Assembly (NCBI RefSeq): GCF_000293885.2
Contig: NZ_CP010945.1
Location: forward strand, 5,352,001 to 5,416,000
From: Pseudomonas fluorescens NCIMB 11764
GTDB lineage: Bacteria; Pseudomonadota; Gammaproteobacteria; Pseudomonadales; Pseudomonadaceae
Direction of reading: 5' to 3'
Length of the DNA stretch: 64,000 nucleotides
The notes under the pieces were generated by a model that saw only the letters and a list, made by a program, of their open reading frames with translations, searched no databases and was not told the DNA's origin. Shown here in pieces: positions 61,549 through 64,000 of this stretch. The stretch's first letter is position 1. Each line of letters starts with the position of its first letter. A program made the position numbers and the translations under genes.

Positions 61549-62565
61549 TCAAACTCCTGTGACAGGCAATGGAGCGCGTTCAGACACCAGCTTCGCTTCG
61601 CGCATCGCTTGCCAGAACGCAGCGGGAATGACTGCCGACAACGCAGCCACATCTTCAGCAATCCGGTCCGGACGGCTGGACCCCGGAATCACCGCCGCGA
61701 CGGCAGGATTGGCCAGGGAGAATTGCAATGCAGCGGCCTTGATGTCGACGCCGTGGGCCGCCGCGATGCGTTTGATCTGCTCGACTTTCTGGATGATCGC
61801 CGGGCTGGCCTTCTGGTATTCGAAGTGCGCGCCGCCGGCCAGAATGCCCGAGCTGTAAGGGCCACCGACCACGATCTCGACATTTTGTGCCAAGGCAGCG
61901 TCCATCAAACGTTGCAGGGCACGATCGTGATCCAGCAGCGTATAGCGCCCCGCCAGCAGAAAACCGTCCGGTTGGGCTTCGGTCAGATCAAGGGTCAGTT
62001 CGCACGGCTCAACCTTGTTCACTCCCAGGCCCCAGCCTTTGATTACGCCTTCTTCACGCAAACGGGTCAGTACCTTGAACGCGCCGGTGCGGGCCTGGTT
62101 GAAGTACTCCAGCCATTGATCGCCGTAGAAGTCCTGCGCGATATCATGCACCCAGACGATGTCCAGGCGATCGGTTTGCAGACGCTCGAGGCTGTCTTCG
62201 ATGGAATGCATCGTCGCGTCGGCGCTGTAGTCGTTGACGATCCTGTTCGGGCGACCGTGCTCGAACACCCCGCTCTTCTCGCCCAGATCCCGGGCAGCGG
62301 CGTCTTCGATTTCGTCGAGAATCACCCGGCCGACCTTGCTGCTCAGTACGTAGTCGTCACGGTTGTAGCGAGCCAGCGCGGCGCCGAGGCGAATCTCCGA
62401 CAGGCCCGAGCCGTAAAACGGCGCGGTATCGAAATAACGCACGCCAGCATCCCAGGCGGCGTGTACGGTGGCCATCGCCTCTTCTTCCGGGATGGCGCGG
62501 AACATATTGCCCAGGGGGGCAGTGCCGAAACCCAGCGCGCCGGGCAGTTTGTCTTTCAAGCTCAT
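61549..62565 (-). CDS. Aldo/keto reductase
   Basis: A 338-residue TIM-barrel reductase. The catalytic set is visible: FDTAPFYGSG (Asp, Tyr), VLSSKVGR (Lys), VWVHDIAQD (His), and the NADPH loop VIPGSSRPDRI near the end. The layout is that of the pyridoxal/L-fucose/galactose dehydrogenase-like subgroup. It leads a minus-strand operon with the SDR and SRPBCC genes and diverges from a LysR regulator. Confidence 0.9.
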   Translation of the reverse strand: MSLKDKLPGALGFGTAPLGNMFRAIPEEEAMATVHAAWDAGVRYFDTAPFYGSGLSEIRLGAALARYNRDDYVLSSKVGRVILDEIEDAAARDLGEKSGVFEHGRPNRIVNDYSADATMHSIEDSLERLQTDRLDIVWVHDIAQDFYGDQWLEYFNQARTGAFKVLTRLREEGVIKGWGLGVNKVEPCELTLDLTEAQPDGFLLAGRYTLLDHDRALQRLMDAALAQNVEIVVGGPYSSGILAGGAHFEYQKASPAIIQKVEQIKRIAAAHGVDIKAAALQFSLANPAVAAVIPGSSRPDRIAEDVAALSAVIPAAFWQAMREAKLVSERAPLPVTGV

Positions 62566-62681
62566 GTATGAATCCTCTCGATGTCAGTGGTCAGTCAGGT
62601 GACCGATGAGCCAATCCTAGATTGCGAGGATCGGACCGTCCAAGACATAATGCGCAGCACTTGAGTCCCTATAGGTCTGAC

Positions 62682-63575
62682 ATGATCGACATCCGCCAAT
62701 TGCGCTACTTCGTGGCCGTCGCCGAGGAAGAACACGTCGGTCGCGCCGCCGAGCGCCTGCACATTTCCCAGTCGCCCCTGAGCCGGCAGATCGCCCAGCT
62801 CGAAGAACGGCTGGGCCTGACCCTGTTCGAGCGCAGCCAGCAACGCATTCGGCTGACCCGCGACGGCCAGACCTTTCTCGCCGAAACCCGCGCCCTGCTG
62901 ACCCACGCCAATCGCCTGGAATCCCTCGGCAAACGCCTCGGTCGTGGCGAAGAAGGCGGCCTGTGCATCGGCTACATCGAAAACGCCATGCACGCCGGCG
63001 TCCTGCCGAATGCCTTGCGGGTGTTGCGGGTGGACCGGCCCAACGTGCACGTCGCGCTGTACAACCTCAGCTCCGCCGAACAACTCGAAGGCCTGCGTCA
63101 GCGTAGCCTCGATATCGCGTTGGTCAGCGAACCGCCCGTCGCCGACGATCCGGACTTGCTGGGTTTTCAGGTGCTCGACGACCCGATGCTGTTGGCGCTG
63201 CCCGAGCATCATCCCCTCGCCCATCAAGCGACACTGGGCCCGGAAGACCTGTCCGACCAGGAATGGATCGGTGTGCAACACCGACAGAACTGCGCCAGCC
63301 GCGAAGACTTCGTCAGTGCCTGCATCCGCGCCGGTTTCACCCCGGACATCCGCATGGAGGCCACTGAACCCTTCACCGCACTGGGGCTGGTGGCGTCGGG
63401 GCTGGGCATCGCGATGATTCAGAAAGGCTTGAGCCGCAATGCGCCACCGGGCGTGGTGCTGCGGGAAGTGCCGTGGATTGCGTTCACCACGCCGCTGTGG
63501 GCAGCGTGGCACCGGATCAATTTGCGGCCGTTGGTGGAGACGTTCAGGAAGGTGCTGACCGAGCCCGTCAGCTAA
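62682..63575 (+). CDS. LysR family regulator
   Basis: A 297-residue LysR protein of the CatR/BenM-like branch: MIDIRQLRYFVAVAEEEHVG, SQSPLSRQIAQLEERLGL, and the effector domain start GLCIGYIENAMHAGVLPNAL. It diverges from the aldo/keto reductase operon 116 bp away and most likely controls it. ATG 62682 is chosen over 62622. Confidence 0.9.
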   Translation: MIDIRQLRYFVAVAEEEHVGRAAERLHISQSPLSRQIAQLEERLGLTLFERSQQRIRLTRDGQTFLAETRALLTHANRLESLGKRLGRGEEGGLCIGYIENAMHAGVLPNALRVLRVDRPNVHVALYNLSSAEQLEGLRQRSLDIALVSEPPVADDPDLLGFQVLDDPMLLALPEHHPLAHQATLGPEDLSDQEWIGVQHRQNCASREDFVSACIRAGFTPDIRMEATEPFTALGLVASGLGIAMIQKGLSRNAPPGVVLREVPWIAFTTPLWAAWHRINLRPLVETFRKVLTEPVS

Positions 63576-63586
63576 ACCACCATCCG

Positions 63587-63719
63587 TGTGGCGAGGGAGC
63601 TTGCTCCCGCTGGGTCGCGAAGCGGCCCCAATCAGGCGACGATGGTCAGTTCTGACAAACCGCGCATGCAGGTTTTACGACTGCTGCGCAGCCGAGCGGG
63701 AGCAAGCTCCCTCGCCACA
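63587..63719. repeat. REPIN, gcgagggagctt family
   Basis: 25-bp perfect inverted arms at 63587-63611 (tgtggcgagggagcttgctc start) and 63695-63719. Inside are gggtcgcgaagcggcccca and gactgctgcgcagccgagcg, both nearly matching the element at 31194-31280. Confidence 0.9.
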
Positions 63720-63810
63720 GTAATCCTGTCATGACAAAGGCGTGCGGCTCCTGCCCCGGGAGTTCGGTGCTTTACTGAGTAAACCCCGAAGCCCTGCGAG
63801 TAGCCCCGCC

Positions 63811-64000
63811 ATGAACCGCAACGACCTGCGCCGCGTGGACATGAACCTGCTGGTGATTTTCGAAACCCTGATGTTCGAAAAGAACCTGACCCGGGCCGGG
63901 GAAAAGCTGTTCCTCGGCCAACCTGCCGTCAGTGCTTCACTGGCCAAGTTGCGCGATCTGTTCGATGACCCGCTGCTGGTGCGCAACGGTCGTGTGCTGG
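63811..64000 (+). CDS. LysR family regulator (partial)
   Basis: The first 63 residues of a LysR protein cut by the window end: MNRNDLRRVDMNLLVIFETL, then TRAGEKLFLGQPAVSASLAK and LRDLFDDPLLVRNGR. The 'DMNLLVIFETLM' start is typical of the NodD/LeuO-like branch. Nothing can be said of its effector domain. Confidence 0.85.
   Translation, partial: MNRNDLRRVDMNLLVIFETLMFEKNLTRAGEKLFLGQPAVSASLAKLRDLFDDPLLVRNGRVL

Overview
The window looks like a chromosomal segment of a fluorescent-group Pseudomonas. The evidence is the high GC content and codon use, the gammaproteobacterial ben/cat benzoate and catechol genes, the PpnN, Mnh/Pha antiporter and DksA-like proteins, several small Pseudomonas-type proteins (DUF2790, DUF2789, DUF3087), and REP/REPIN-type intergenic palindromes with a 'gggagcgggcttg' or 'gcgagggagcttgctccc' core. 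I saw no rRNA, tRNA, CRISPR array or complete insertion sequence.

Layout. 1-2.6 kb: polyamine catabolism on the minus strand (FAD oxidase, XRE-cupin regulator, glutamine-synthetase-like enzyme cut by the window edge). 2.7-4.8 kb: an NDH-2-like flavoprotein divergent from an Rrf2 regulator. 4.8-6.7 kb: small unknown proteins and a Nudix hydrolase. 6.7-17.8 kb: a complete benzoate-to-beta-ketoadipate-enol-lactone block on the minus strand (catBCA, benR, benABCD) with catR divergent. A plus-strand type VI secretion (T6SS) module (hcp, LysM/pore-type effector, two paralogous membrane immunity proteins) sits between benR and benA. 18.0-21.6 kb: a second T6SS cassette (unknown protein, PAAR tip, DUF4123 adaptor, unknown, Tox-REase-5 nuclease, Imm52). 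The aromatic block is therefore both interrupted and flanked by T6SS cargo. No T6SS structural genes lie in the window.

21.6-31.2 kb: housekeeping and accessory genes (polysaccharide deacetylase lipoprotein, SRAP/YedK, AzlCD, LysR, diguanylate cyclase, DUF3087, ppnN). 31.3-35.7 kb is the least explained region. An OmpR-type response regulator is followed by a decayed stump of its histidine kinase, a secreted metallo-beta-lactamase-fold protein, and two exported small proteins. These two proteins share the C-terminal tail VAENRxEFGSKYQRY, and one of them is built from 28-residue repeats. Pairs of TGTATC/GATACA half-sites spaced exactly 10 bp lie in front of the regulator and in front of the repeat protein, suggesting a small regulon.

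36-40.5 kb: an FAD protein, a LivF-like relic, an XRE-cupin/EamA exporter divergent pair, and a stretch of T6SS-related gene debris. 40.5-46.6 kb: a translationally coupled six-gene Mnh/Pha Na+(K+)/H+ antiporter operon. 46.7-51 kb: DUF3995, DUF2946, a TonB-dependent receptor and an orphan ProX-like binding protein. 51-57.9 kb: small unknown proteins, a chemoreceptor with a C-terminal extra domain, a DksA-like protein with only two of the four zinc cysteines, a GST, and a 24-residue membrane microprotein next to a larger membrane protein. 58.2-60.2 kb: an OmpR/HK two-component pair. 60.3-64 kb: SRPBCC, SDR and aldo/keto reductase genes divergent from a LysR regulator, a REPIN, and the start of another LysR gene.
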